Positions 25,261 through 34,735 of a stretch of DNA of 64,000 bases are shown here, piece by piece. How positions within the stretch are numbered: the first letter of the stretch is position 1; every line of letters begins with the position of its first letter. The notes beneath the pieces are model-generated. The model searched no databases. It saw only the letters and a program-made list of their open reading frames with translations, and was not told the DNA's origin. The position numbers and the translations under genes were made by a program. Source of the DNA: JBBIMP01 sp037444305 (lineage in GTDB: Bacteria; Acidobacteriota; UBA6911); the NCBI GenBank assembly GCA_037444305.1, contig JBBIMP010000025.1, positions 13,684-77,683 on the forward strand, written 5' to 3'.

Positions 25261-26046
25261 ATGAGGCTGAGGATGACCCTCAACTATCTCAGGCATGGCG
25301 CGCTTTTTCTGGCGGTTATCCCGATCGTAGCCGGCGGTGGATGCTCCGCCAACAGGTCGATCCTGGGCGACAAGGTGAACCAGCAGACATCCCAATCGGA
25401 CGAGCAGCGTTACCAGCACCTGCGGGATCGCATGGTCCGCGAGCAGCTGGAGGGGCGCGACATCCGCGACCGGCGCGTGTTGCAGGCCATGCGGGACGTG
25501 CCGCGGCATATGTTCGTGCCCGGCGGGATCGCCGATTCCGCCTACCAGGACAGTGCGCTGCCGCTGGAGCTGGGCCAGACGATCTCGCAGCCTTACATCG
25601 TGGGATACATGACCCAGGCCCTAAGGCTGCAGGGCGACGAAAAGGTGCTCGAAATCGGCACGGGCTTTGGTTACCAGGCGGCGGTCCTGTCGAGAATCGT
25701 ACCCCGCGTGTTCACCATCGAGATCCTCCCCGAGCTCGCCGAGAGGGCACGGGCCATTCTCGAGGGACTGGGCTATGACAATGTCCAGGTCCGCACCGGA
25801 GACGGATACCGGGGATGGCCGGAGGAGGCCCCTTTCGACTGCATCATCGTGACCGCCGCACCGGACCACGTGCCTCAGCCTTTGGTGGACCAGTTGAAGG
25901 AAGGCGGGCGGATGATCATTCCGGTCGGAGGCTTCGAGCAGCACCTGATTTTGATCGAAAAAGGCAGGTCGGGCGTCACCCGGCGCACAACCATCCCGGT
26001 GCGGTTCGTTCCCATGACGGGCCAGGCTCAAAAACCGCCCGAATGA
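25261..26046 (+). CDS. pcm: Lipoprotein-type protein-L-isoaspartate O-methyltransferase
   Basis: A 261-aa PIMT that methylates isoaspartyl residues so they can be repaired. The catalytic domain is complete: LPLELGQTISQPYIVGYMTQAL, the AdoMet loop VLEIGTGFGYQAAVLS, IEILPELAERAR, IVTAAPDHVP and GGRMIIPVG. Unusually, the first 30 residues form a signal peptide ending in a lipobox-like VAGGGC. That predicts export and lipid attachment, although PIMT is normally cytoplasmic. The start at 25261 includes the signal; an internal start at a later Met (e.g. in DRMVREQ) would remove it. Confidence 0.92.
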   Translation: MRLRMTLNYLRHGALFLAVIPIVAGGGCSANRSILGDKVNQQTSQSDEQRYQHLRDRMVREQLEGRDIRDRRVLQAMRDVPRHMFVPGGIADSAYQDSALPLELGQTISQPYIVGYMTQALRLQGDEKVLEIGTGFGYQAAVLSRIVPRVFTIEILPELAERARAILEGLGYDNVQVRTGDGYRGWPEEAPFDCIIVTAAPDHVPQPLVDQLKEGGRMIIPVGGFEQHLILIEKGRSGVTRRTTIPVRFVPMTGQAQKPPE

Positions 26047-26056
26047 GGCAGGCGCA

Positions 26057-26083
26057 GGGGCACGGCTACGGCCGCCGTGCCCC
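26057..26083. terminator. Strong hairpin between convergent pcm and pncB
   Basis: GGGGCACGGC at 26057-26066 pairs perfectly with GCCGTGCCCC at 26074-26083 around a 7-nt loop. It lies 11 bp after pcm. No U-tract on either strand. Confidence 0.5.
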
Positions 26084-26092
26084 GCTGCAGGC

Positions 26093-27592
26093 TCAGACTG
26101 CGGCCCGCCTGATTGCCTGCGCCCGCTGCCGCCACAGGGCCTGCGTCAATCCGACCCAGTATCGGTGAGGATTGTGCAGCCGCCTGCAGCCCTCGTGCAA
26201 CGCCTCGAGCTGCTCCCTGCGCCGGGCACGGATCTGCTCCAGGGACGGCCACTCGCCGGCCGGCTCTCCATCCACCACAATCTGCTCCAGCAACTCGACC
26301 CTGCGCCCGCCCGCCAGCTTTTTCCTGCGCCGGGGATTGAGCGGGTCGATCAGCAGCGCCTCGCCCGCCGCCAGGTCCTCCTTGCGCAGTGCCAGGGCAT
26401 CCGCCTCCATGAGGCCTTCCGCGCTGAAAAACCGGATCAAATTCTTGTCACCCGGAGTGGTCATCTTGGCCGGATTGCTGCTCAGCTTGATCGTCGGCCT
26501 GGAATTGTGCGCGACCATTTTGTAAACGCCGCCAAGCGCGCCCCCCCCGGGGCCGCCGCCGGTGATCAGCCTGGTGCCCACACCCCAGGCATCCACGCAT
26601 CCGCCCGCGGCCAGTATGTCGGCTATCGCAGCCTCATCCAGTTCGCTTGAAGCCAGGATCCGGACGTAGCTCAGCCCGGCGGCATCGAGTGCGGCCCGGG
26701 CTTCCCGGCTCAGATGAGCGATATCTCCGCTGTCGAGGCGAATTCCGGCCAGCCGGTGCCCGGAGCCCTCCAATTCGCGGGCAACCCGGATCGCGTGGGG
26801 CACTCCGCTGTTGAGCACATCGTAGGTGTCAACCAGGAGAACGCAGTCGTCGGGAACGGCGCGGGCGAACGCTCTGAACGCCTCCAATTCGGAGGGAAAA
26901 GACTGTACCAGGCTGTGGGCGTGGGTCCCCCGGGCGGGCATGTTCAGCAACGCCGCTCCCTGCACGTTCGAGGTCGCCTCGACGCCTCCGATGTATGCGG
27001 CCCGGCATCCACTGAGCGCGCCGTCGGGACCCTGCGCACGGCGAAGGCCGAACTCCACGATCGGTGCGTGCCGCGCCGCCTCGCAAATACGGGCCGCTTT
27101 CGTGGCAATCAGGGTCTGGAAATTGACGTGGCACAGAAGGATGGTCTCGATCAGCTGGCAGTCGATCAGCGGGCCGCTGACCTGCACCAGCGGCTCGTGA
27201 GGGAATACAACGGTTCCCTCCGGTACGGCCCTTATGCTGCCGCGGAAGCAATGCCCCGCCAGGTACTGGAGGAATTCCCCGGAAAACAGCGGTTTTCCCG
27301 CCGAGGTCCGGAGGGATTCCAGGAACGTTAGGTCCTGGCTGCTGTACCGGGTTTCGAGGACCGCGCGCACCGCGGTCTCGAGTCCGGCTGCCACGGCATA
27401 ACCTCCATGGAAAGGATTCCGGCGGTAGTAGAGATCGAAAATCGCGCTGTCGCCTGCCATTCCCTGGCCAAGGTAGGCGGCCGCCATGGTGAGCTCGTAG
27501 AGATCGGTCAGCAATCCCCGCGTGGGCGCGGTTCTGTGCGCGGCATCGGGCGACGCCGGTTCCCGGTTTCCCTGCAGGCGTTTTCCCGTCAT
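26093..27592 (-). CDS. pncB: Nicotinate phosphoribosyltransferase
   Basis: A 499-aa NAPRTase for NAD salvage. It begins the fold with LLTDLYELTMAAAYL and shows FDLYYRRNPFHGGYAVAAGL, EFGLRRAQGPDGAL, a substrate-loop ARGTHAHSLVQ, DTYDVL, IRLDSGDI and GVGTRLITGG. Complete. It is encoded directly downstream of nadE (9 bp gap), so nicotinate-to-NAD steps are grouped. Confidence 0.95.
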   Translation of the reverse strand: MTGKRLQGNREPASPDAAHRTAPTRGLLTDLYELTMAAAYLGQGMAGDSAIFDLYYRRNPFHGGYAVAAGLETAVRAVLETRYSSQDLTFLESLRTSAGKPLFSGEFLQYLAGHCFRGSIRAVPEGTVVFPHEPLVQVSGPLIDCQLIETILLCHVNFQTLIATKAARICEAARHAPIVEFGLRRAQGPDGALSGCRAAYIGGVEATSNVQGAALLNMPARGTHAHSLVQSFPSELEAFRAFARAVPDDCVLLVDTYDVLNSGVPHAIRVARELEGSGHRLAGIRLDSGDIAHLSREARAALDAAGLSYVRILASSELDEAAIADILAAGGCVDAWGVGTRLITGGGPGGGALGGVYKMVAHNSRPTIKLSSNPAKMTTPGDKNLIRFFSAEGLMEADALALRKEDLAAGEALLIDPLNPRRRKKLAGGRRVELLEQIVVDGEPAGEWPSLEQIRARRREQLEALHEGCRRLHNPHRYWVGLTQALWRQRAQAIRRAAV

Positions 27593-27601
27593 GTCGATCC
27601 T

Positions 27602-29236
27602 TCAAAAGCCGAGTTTCATCGCGATCGGCATCCTCCTGCCGCTGCCGAAGGCACGGGCACTGACCCGGAGGCCGGGCGCCGCCTGGCGTCGCTTGTACTC
27701 GTTGCGGTGGATCATCCTCATGACGCCGGTGACCACATCGGCATCATATCCCCGGGCCACAATCTCTCCCGCGCTGAGTTGCTCCTCCACGGCAAGCTTC
27801 AGTATGCCGTCCAGTATTTCGTAGTCCGGGAGGGTGTCCTGGTCGGTCTGATTAGGCCTCAGCTCGGCCGTAGGCGCCCGCAACAGTGAGTTTGCGGGTA
27901 TCCACTCCCTTTCCCTGTTGATATGGCGGGCGAGCCTGTACACGAGGGTTTTCGGCACATCCGAAATCACGGCCAGGCCGCCCGCCATGTCGCCGTAGAG
28001 CGTGCAGTACCCGACGCCCAGCTCCGACTTGTTGCCCGTACTCAGCACGAGGTGCCCGAACTTGTTGGACAGCGCCATGAGAATGTTCCCCCGGACGCGC
28101 GCCTGGATATTCTCTTCCGTCTCGTCTTCGGGAAGGCCGGCAAAAACCTCCGCCATCGCCTCGCGGAAGGACCGCACTATGGGCAGAATGGGAATGACCT
28201 GGAAACCGATTCCGAGGTTCTGCGCCAGCCGCCGGGCATCATCCTCGCTGGCCCTGGAAGAGTAGGCGGAGGGGAGTGCCACGCCCAGAACGTTTTCCCC
28301 ACCCAGCGCCGCCGCCGCAATGCAGGCGGTCACCGCGGAATCGATGCCCCCGCTCAGGCCCAGGACGGCCGAGCGGAAGCCACACTTTCTGGCGTAGTCG
28401 CGCGTGCCCATAACCAAGGCTTCCCAAAGCAGCGCCTCCATGTCCGCAGCCAGGTAGCCGATGTCCTGCGCAGATTCGGTATCGGCCACCAGCAGATCTT
28501 CCGCGAAGCTCCTGCCGCGGGCGATCACGTTTCCGGCTGCTCCGAGCACCAGGCTGTTGCCGTCAAAAAGCAGTTCGTCGTTGCCTCCCACGAGGTTGGC
28601 GAATAGCAGGGGAATCCCGTGCGCCCGGACGTGGGCCCGCAGCAGCCGGAAGCGGAACGCGGGCTTCTCCATTTCATAGGGGGAGGCGGCGATGTTGATC
28701 AGCAGGTCGGCCCCGGCCTCCGCGAGGCTCCGCATGGGATCGGTTTCGTACAGCGGCACGGGCCAGAATTCGCCGGGATTCCAGGCATCTTCACAGATCG
28801 AAATGCCGAGTTTCCGGCCGCGAAAGGGAATGATGACCGGCCGGGCGGAGGGTTCGAAGTACCGATCCTCGTCGAAGACGTCATAGGTCGGCAGCAAGGT
28901 CTTGTGCACAATCTCGCGCACTGCGCCCTCCGCGATGAACGCGGCCGCATTGTAAAAGGCCCTGCCTTCGGACCGCCGGTTGCGGTCCACGAAGCCCACA
29001 ACCATGCCGATGCCGTCGGCCTCCAGGGCAATCTCGTGGAGCGCGCTGAGGTTGGCGTCCACGAAACCGCTCACTCCGAGAAGGTCTTTGGGCGGGTAAC
29101 CGGTCAGGCAGAGTTCGGGGAATACCACAAGGTCGGCATCCGTGCGCCTCGCTGCCCGCGCCGCCTTGCGAACGAGTTCCGCGTTGCCCCGGATATCTCC
29201 CACCGTGCTGTTGATCTGGGCGAGCGCGACTTTCAT
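27602..29236 (-). CDS. nadE: Glutamine-dependent NAD+ synthetase
   Basis: A 544-aa two-domain enzyme amidating deamido-NAD. The N-terminal nitrilase-type glutaminase has the Glu (FPELCLTGYPPKDL), Lys (HKTLLPTYDVFDEDRYF) and Cys (GISICEDAW) triad. The C-terminal synthetase has the PP-loop VLGLSGGIDSAVTA, STGNKSELGVGYCTLYGD and LPDYEILD. Complete. The amidase upstream overlaps it by 4 bp. Confidence 0.97.
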   Translation of the reverse strand: MKVALAQINSTVGDIRGNAELVRKAARAARRTDADLVVFPELCLTGYPPKDLLGVSGFVDANLSALHEIALEADGIGMVVGFVDRNRRSEGRAFYNAAAFIAEGAVREIVHKTLLPTYDVFDEDRYFEPSARPVIIPFRGRKLGISICEDAWNPGEFWPVPLYETDPMRSLAEAGADLLINIAASPYEMEKPAFRFRLLRAHVRAHGIPLLFANLVGGNDELLFDGNSLVLGAAGNVIARGRSFAEDLLVADTESAQDIGYLAADMEALLWEALVMGTRDYARKCGFRSAVLGLSGGIDSAVTACIAAAALGGENVLGVALPSAYSSRASEDDARRLAQNLGIGFQVIPILPIVRSFREAMAEVFAGLPEDETEENIQARVRGNILMALSNKFGHLVLSTGNKSELGVGYCTLYGDMAGGLAVISDVPKTLVYRLARHINREREWIPANSLLRAPTAELRPNQTDQDTLPDYEILDGILKLAVEEQLSAGEIVARGYDADVVTGVMRMIHRNEYKRRQAAPGLRVSARAFGSGRRMPIAMKLGF

Positions 29237-30687
29237 GGCCTTCCTTCGGCAGAGGAGGAGGCCTCCGAGCCATCCTCATCCTGGGGGAATCGCTCGTGCC
29301 AGCGGGTTGCCCTTTCAAACGCGTAGGCGACGCGCAGCACGGTCTGCTCGTCGCCCTTGCGCCCAATGATCTGCAGCCCGGTGGGCAGGCCGTCGCGCGA
29401 AAAGCCGCAGGGGACCGAGATCGCGGGCAGGCCGGCGAGGTTTGCCGGCCGGGTCAGGCGCAGCAGTGCCAGCCGGACATCCTCGAATCCGGAGCCGATT
29501 CGCACCTCGGACTCGGCAACCGGCGTGGCCGTCACCGGCAGTGCCGGTACCGCCAGGCAATCCACCTTATCGAACACGGCCGCGAACTCCCCGGCGTACT
29601 GCTGCTGCGCCTCCCTTGCCTGCAGGTAGCTCACCGCCGTCACCCTCTCGACCTCCCCCAGGCGGCGGCGGACATCGGCCCCATAGTCCTCAGGCCTGGA
29701 CCTCAGCCACTCCGAATGATACGCCAGCGCTTCGGCTCCCGTGATCACCGCCGCCAGCCTGGCGGTATCCCCGAGCCAGCGCAGCGGGATTTCCCGCACC
29801 TCCGCGCCATTTTCCCGCAGCACCTCCACGGCCGCCAGGACATTTCGCCGGACATCCCTTTGGACGCGGTCGAAGAAATAATGCCTGGGCAGACCGAGAC
29901 GCAGCCCGCGGATCCCTCTTTTCATCCCGGCCAGAAAGGATGCGCCCTCCTGTCCAAAGCTGGACGCGTCCCGCGCGTCGATCCCCGCGATCACTCCCAG
30001 GACGATCGCCGCATCCTCGACGCATCGGCAGAGGGGTCCCACGTGATCGAGGCTGCGCGCCAGGGGGATGATGCCATGCAGGGGGACGCGTCCCCAGGTG
30101 GGTTTGAGCCCAACACAGCCGCACGCGGCCGCGGGGATGCGGATCGAGCCGCCCGTATCGGTTCCCAATCCCGCCAGCGCGAGCGCAGCCACCACGGCCG
30201 CTGCGCTGCCGCCGCTCGACCCTCCGGAGATCCGCGCCGCGTTCCACGGATTGCGGACAGCGCCAAAGTGAGGGTTCACGTTGGTAGGGCCAAAGGCGAA
30301 CTCGTGCAGGTTCGTTTTTCCCAGCAGCACGGCACCCGCCCGGCACAGGCGATCCACTACCGCCGCGTTCTCCAACGGCCGGAAGTTCGCCAGTATTTTC
30401 GAGCCGGCCGTGGTCCGGATGCCCTCGGTGTGGATCAGATCCTTCAGGCAGACTGGGATGCCGTGAAGCGGGCCCCGGTAGCGCCCGCGCGCGATCTCCG
30501 CTTCGGCCTTCCGGGCCTGCGACAGCGCCAGTTCCGCGGTCACCGTGATGTACGACTGAAGCCTACCGTCGAGCCGGCCGATTCTGCGGAGGAATTCCTG
30601 CGCAAGTTCCACCGGGGAGAGCCGCCGCTGGCGAAGCCAGGGCGCGAGACGCGCGATCGTGAGTTTTCCGTCGTTGTTCAGTTTCAT
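29233..30687 (-). CDS. Amidase-signature family amidohydrolase
   Basis: A 484-aa amidase. The Ser-cisSer-Lys triad is visible: Lys in PVCLKDLIHTEG, the ISGGSSGGSAAAV loop, and the nucleophile region GTDTGGSIRIPAAACG. Closest in look to GatA (glutamyl-tRNA amidotransferase subunit A), but gatB and gatC are not adjacent, so a stand-alone amidase is equally possible. ATG 30687 chosen; the frame opens at 30744. Its stop overlaps nadE, giving an amidase-nadE-pncB unit, perhaps supplying nicotinate from amides; that link is speculative. Confidence 0.85.
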   Translation of the reverse strand: MKLNNDGKLTIARLAPWLRQRRLSPVELAQEFLRRIGRLDGRLQSYITVTAELALSQARKAEAEIARGRYRGPLHGIPVCLKDLIHTEGIRTTAGSKILANFRPLENAAVVDRLCRAGAVLLGKTNLHEFAFGPTNVNPHFGAVRNPWNAARISGGSSGGSAAAVVAALALAGLGTDTGGSIRIPAAACGCVGLKPTWGRVPLHGIIPLARSLDHVGPLCRCVEDAAIVLGVIAGIDARDASSFGQEGASFLAGMKRGIRGLRLGLPRHYFFDRVQRDVRRNVLAAVEVLRENGAEVREIPLRWLGDTARLAAVITGAEALAYHSEWLRSRPEDYGADVRRRLGEVERVTAVSYLQAREAQQQYAGEFAAVFDKVDCLAVPALPVTATPVAESEVRIGSGFEDVRLALLRLTRPANLAGLPAISVPCGFSRDGLPTGLQIIGRKGDEQTVLRVAYAFERATRWHERFPQDEDGSEASSSAEGRP

Positions 30688-30847
30688 TCGGGTGTTCCGC
30701 GCCGCTCGAACCGGCAGGCAGGCAAGCGAAAGCCGCCACCGCAAGGACGATTTCCGCTCGGGAATGACGGTTGCATACGATGGCGGCCGGTGCAGTTTTC
30801 AAGTCCCTGCGCGCGCACGCTCTTTCGGCCCGTGCGCAACGCACGCT

Positions 30848-31948
30848 TCAGAGCCTGTCCAGATGGGCATCCTCTTCAATGACCGGCCTTGATTCCTCGC
30901 GCGAGATGAGCAGGCCGGAAATCACGCTCAGGACGATCATCGCCAGTACGAAGAACATGAAGTACCTGCGGAATTTGGGCAGTTCTCCCAGCACCTCGTC
31001 CACCGTGCCCGTCGTGGCCACGATCCAATTCAGTCGGGGGTACAGGTCCATGAAGTTGGAGGAAGGCAGCCCAAAGACGGACTCGGGAGCGGACGTGGTC
31101 ACCACGTATTTCCGCCCCTTCTCCCTCGCCCGCAGGATATCCAGCGTTGCCGGATACGCGCGGCGGTCCATGAGATTGTAGCCCGGAGCGGAGATGACCT
31201 CCCCCTTGGCGCGCAGCAGGACGGCCGTTGCATTCGGGCCCGCCCTGAATGAGCCGATGATGGAGTGAATGGCCTGGGCCCCGAGAACCACCTTGATGAC
31301 GCCGATCACTCCCTGGGAGGAATCGACGAAAGGCTGGGATAGCTCGAGCGCGTGGGTTTTGGTGCTGTCGTCGAAGACAATGTCGCCGATGTGCACCAAG
31401 CCGCGGACGCCATCCCCGTATGTCTCCTTCCACCACTCCTCATCTGCCTGGTAGTAGTCCGTCGTCTTGCCGCTTGCCGCCACCAACCGACCCAGAAAAT
31501 CTGTGACCATGATCTCCCTGTAAGAGGGATTCACCTCCATATAACGCTTGAGGAACTTCCCAGCCTCGCTTTCGAGTATCGATCTGAGCAGGGGCGCATC
31601 GGGCGTGAGAGACGGCCACTGGGATTCTGTCCTGGGGATGGCCCGGCGGATTTCCTCCAGGTCCTTTTTCAAATCCAGATTGCCCCGGCTTATGGCTTCC
31701 CGCAGGACCGGCACCTCGGTCAGGCCCGCGATCTGCATGATCTGGTTTTGCAGGTAGTTGTTCAAGGAGGAGAAAGCCGTATCCGCCGACTGGCTCATGT
31801 TGGAGCCGGCCATTTCAAGATAAGCCGACTCGTAACTGCGGAAGAGCCACCAGCTGCCTGCGAGCAGCGGGATTGTAGCCAGCAGCAGCAGGATCGAAAG
31901 AACGCGAAAATCTATTCTGAATTTTCCCCTTTTTGGTGTCTTGTTCAT
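30848..31948 (-). CDS. Membrane-bound Cache sensor protein without output domain
   Basis: A 366-aa protein with the layout of a chemoreceptor or kinase sensor half: N-terminal helix (VLSILLLLATIPLLAGSWWLF), a roughly 270-residue extracytoplasmic double-Cache-like region (YREIMVTDFLGRLVAASGKTTDYYQADEEWW; VVLGAQAIHSII; RLNWIVATTGTVDEVL), and a second helix (FFVLAMIVLSVISGLL). Only about 20 residues follow, with no HAMP, kinase, GGDEF or methyl-accepting module. ATG 31948 has AGGGGAGG ahead. The partner, if any, is not adjacent. Confidence 0.8.
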   Translation of the reverse strand: MNKTPKRGKFRIDFRVLSILLLLATIPLLAGSWWLFRSYESAYLEMAGSNMSQSADTAFSSLNNYLQNQIMQIAGLTEVPVLREAISRGNLDLKKDLEEIRRAIPRTESQWPSLTPDAPLLRSILESEAGKFLKRYMEVNPSYREIMVTDFLGRLVAASGKTTDYYQADEEWWKETYGDGVRGLVHIGDIVFDDSTKTHALELSQPFVDSSQGVIGVIKVVLGAQAIHSIIGSFRAGPNATAVLLRAKGEVISAPGYNLMDRRAYPATLDILRAREKGRKYVVTTSAPESVFGLPSSNFMDLYPRLNWIVATTGTVDEVLGELPKFRRYFMFFVLAMIVLSVISGLLISREESRPVIEEDAHLDRL

Positions 31949-32170
31949 TTCGCCTCCCCTGAATGAGTTTGAGGGAGTAAGGAGAAGCAACTCGATGGTG
32001 ATTGCTCGCTTTCTCCAGGGTTCCCTGGTTCACCGCCCGAGTTCGACGGTAGTCAATCGTATGGAATTATGATACATCTCCGCAGGGGTGATTGGCCACC
32101 ACACTGCAAAAAAAAGCGCTAAACATAGGCCGTTTGCCGCAGCCCGGCCTTTTTCATTCGGGGATGGCGC

Positions 32171-32884
32171 GTGAAACAAAACAGCCGGGAGTTCGATCAG
32201 TTGCAGGAAGCTATAGTCCGCTGCAAGCGCTGTCCGCGGCTGGTGGCCTGGTGCGAGAAAACCGCCCGGGAAAAGGTCCGGCGGTTCTCCGCGGACACCT
32301 ATTGGGGCCGGCCCGTGCCTTCCTTCGGAGCTCCCGATGCCGAGCTGCTGATCGTTGGACTCGCCCCGGCCGCTCACGGTGCCAACAGGACGGGGCGGAT
32401 GTTTACCGGAGACAGCAGCGGCGACTGGCTGTTTGAGGCCATGCACCGTCACGGCTTCGCCGATAGTCCCACGTCGCGCCGCGCCGACAACGGACTGGCG
32501 CTCCGGCATTGCGTGATAACGGCCGCCCTCCGCTGCGCCCCGCCGGCCAACAGGCCGACTGCCGCCGAACTGCGAAACTGCTCGCTCTTTCTCCGCCGGG
32601 AACTGCTCCTACTCCAATCCGTGCGCGTCGTGGTGGCCCTGGGCGGGATCGCCTTCCGCGCCTTCCTCAGCGCCTGGCGCGAGAACGGAGGGATTGCGTT
32701 GGAGGCCCGCAGGTGCAGGTTTCGTCACGGAGGCGTCTGGCCGCTGGAAGGGAAACTCACCCTCATCAGCTCTTACCATCCGAGCCGGCAGAATACCCAG
32801 ACGGGGCGGTTGACCCGGGAGATGTTTCACGACGTGTTCCGGCTGGCACGGCAATTGCTCAAAGCCGGCATGGACACGGCCTGA
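32171..32884 (+). CDS. Uracil-DNA glycosylase, family 5 (UdgB-like)
   Basis: A 237-aa Fe-S uracil-DNA glycosylase. Motif A is VGLAPAAHGANRTGRMFTGD, the hallmark of UDGb enzymes, which also remove hypoxanthine and xanthine. CKRCPRL near the N-terminus and further cysteines supply the [4Fe-4S] cluster; the second active-site motif is SSYHPSRQNTQTGRLT. GTG start with GGGGATGG ahead. Known mainly from thermophiles and actinobacteria, also present in Acidobacteria. Confidence 0.92.
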   Translation: MKQNSREFDQLQEAIVRCKRCPRLVAWCEKTAREKVRRFSADTYWGRPVPSFGAPDAELLIVGLAPAAHGANRTGRMFTGDSSGDWLFEAMHRHGFADSPTSRRADNGLALRHCVITAALRCAPPANRPTAAELRNCSLFLRRELLLLQSVRVVVALGGIAFRAFLSAWRENGGIALEARRCRFRHGGVWPLEGKLTLISSYHPSRQNTQTGRLTREMFHDVFRLARQLLKAGMDTA

Positions 32885-33036
32885 GGTCTTCTCCTGTCCG
32901 CCGGTGAAGATCTGCGTGCCATTCACGCCTCCCGGGATCGGGAAATCTTGGCGCCCCTGCCGGGCTTTGTGGCAGAATGAGTTGCCCCGAGCCCGGGAAA
33001 GCATGCGGGCCGGCCTCAAACCAGAGGAAGAGCGCC

Positions 33037-33735
33037 ATGAGAAAAAAGCCGTTTGTAGTGCTTCTCGCATTTGTCCTGTCCCTGGCCGCCGCACCCGGAA
33101 CCGGCCTGGCCTCCGATCCGCCCATCCTCGGCAAGTGGATCCTGCTCGTGGATACCCCGAACGGTGAACTCGAGGTGGAACTGGAGCTCCGGCTCGAAGG
33201 GGAACGGCTCACGGGCTCCGCGTACCTGTTCGAGAATACCGTTTCGCTTGCCTCCGCGGCGTTCGCCGACCAGAAGATCCTCATCGAATTGAACCTCGGA
33301 GCCGCCTCCTTCCGCCTGGCGGGACTCCTGCAGGACGGCCGCCTCAGCGGCATCTGGGAACAGATGGGTGGGGAAGCCAACGGTACATGGAGCGGTGCGC
33401 GCAAGCCTGCGCCCGCCCCCCCGCCGGCAGCCGGCTCCATCGCCGGCGAGTGGGAATCCATTGCCGCCACACCGGAAGGAGACCTTGCCTTCGTTGCGCT
33501 GCTGAAGCAGGAAGGCCAGGCCGTCACCGGCTCTCTGGGAGCTGCCGACGGCTCCTTTTCCATCCCGATGAAGAACGTTGCGTTCTCTGACGGGAAGCTG
33601 GTCTTCGAAGTCGATTACCTGGGCGGAACCTTCCGTATCCAGGCCAGGCTGGCGGAAGGCAAGCTGATAGGAATCTGGGAGTCTCTGGACGGCAGCCTCT
33701 CCGGCGCCTGGTCGGCCACACGCAAGTCGCCCTGA
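33037..33735 (+). CDS. Secreted protein with two tandem copies of one domain
   Basis: A 232-aa protein with a Sec signal peptide (FVVLLAFVLSLAAAPGTGLAS). Two repeats of about 95 residues follow, separated by an Ala/Pro linker: one starting GKWILLVDTPNGELEVELEL, the other GEWESIAATPEGDLAFVALL. Both continue with (L/V)TGS, an all-beta pattern and a closing G-x-W-x-x-x-x-x (GTWSGARK and GAWSATRK). The fold looks like a small beta barrel; no function recognised. ATG 33037 has GAGGAAG ahead. Confidence 0.75.
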   Translation: MRKKPFVVLLAFVLSLAAAPGTGLASDPPILGKWILLVDTPNGELEVELELRLEGERLTGSAYLFENTVSLASAAFADQKILIELNLGAASFRLAGLLQDGRLSGIWEQMGGEANGTWSGARKPAPAPPPAAGSIAGEWESIAATPEGDLAFVALLKQEGQAVTGSLGAADGSFSIPMKNVAFSDGKLVFEVDYLGGTFRIQARLAEGKLIGIWESLDGSLSGAWSATRKSP

Positions 33736-33826
33736 CGCGGCGGGAGGATGACAGGCCGGCAAGGCAGGAGTCTGCAAGCCAAGGTCCTGCCGGGGATCTA
33801 ATGCACCGGCCTCCGGATGACACCCT

Positions 33827-34663
33827 ATGGCTGCCGTCGAACAGGTCTTTCCGGCCCGGCTCCTGACGTGGGCCGAGGCCCCGAGAGGAATCGCTGTATT
33901 CCAGCTCGCCCTGGAGAGGGATTTCGTTTTCACTCCGGGCCAATACGCGGTCATCCATCTAACGCACGCGGGTGAAACGATCTCCCGCCCGTATTCCATC
34001 GCCTCCTCGCCCAGCGAAAGGCGCATGCTGGAATTTTATGTCAACCTGGTACAACGGGGCCGATTCACGCCCACCCTGTGGCAACCGGAGATCCTGCGGG
34101 CGCTGCACCGGCGCGATCCGCAAACCCGCCTGGCCATTTCCGGGCCGGCGGGCAGCTTCGTTCTGCCCCCGGACGAGAAACGCAACCTCATCCTCGTCGC
34201 TTCCGGGACCGGGCTGGCGCCCTTCATGAGCCTGCTGCGGCAAATGCGCGAGGACAGCTCGAGAAATCCGCCGCAGCTTTGCCCCCGCAGAGTCTGCCTG
34301 GTTCACGGCGTGAGCTACCCGGAGCAACTGGGATACCGGGAGGAACTGCAGGAATTTGCCGCAGCCGGGAGCGCTCCGGGCGGATTTTGGCTCGTCTATG
34401 TGCCGACGGTCAGTCGTCCCGAGGAGTCGCCATCCTGGGAAGGGCTCCGCGGCCGGGCAGAGGCGCTTTTTGAGCAGGCAGCCAAAACGGGTCCCTCAGC
34501 GGTGAGGACCGAGGAAATCATCCGCAAGCTGCTTCTCACCATGACCGATCCGACCACGCACGCCGTGATGGTCTGCGGTCACGCCGGCACGGTGGAAAAC
34601 ATGAAGCATATCTTGGCCGGCAGGGGATACCAGCCGGGACGGGACCTTTTTTGTGAACGGTGA
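33827..34663 (+). CDS. Ferredoxin/flavodoxin-NADP+ reductase-type oxidoreductase
   Basis: A 278-aa FNR-superfamily protein. The FAD motif is ISRPYSIASSP (R-x-Y-S), followed by LEFYVNLVQRGRFTPTLW, ISGPAGSFVL, the NADP loop LILVASGTGLAPFMSLLR, and a C-terminal VMVCGHAGTVENM with a terminal FCER tail. No iron-sulfur motif, so its partner is likely a ferredoxin or flavodoxin. Single gene between a secreted protein and pdxB. Confidence 0.88.
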   Translation: MAAVEQVFPARLLTWAEAPRGIAVFQLALERDFVFTPGQYAVIHLTHAGETISRPYSIASSPSERRMLEFYVNLVQRGRFTPTLWQPEILRALHRRDPQTRLAISGPAGSFVLPPDEKRNLILVASGTGLAPFMSLLRQMREDSSRNPPQLCPRRVCLVHGVSYPEQLGYREELQEFAAAGSAPGGFWLVYVPTVSRPEESPSWEGLRGRAEALFEQAAKTGPSAVRTEEIIRKLLLTMTDPTTHAVMVCGHAGTVENMKHILAGRGYQPGRDLFCER

Positions 34664-34735
34664 ACGGCGGACCATTTCTTTTCCAGGCAGATGCGCGCCT
34701 GACTCCACGGCAGTGCAGCTGCTCCGGCCGGCAAG

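Noticed and set aside
29233..30687. Calling the amidase gatA
   Set aside because: gatB and gatC are absent next to it, so the amidotransferase role is not supported by context.
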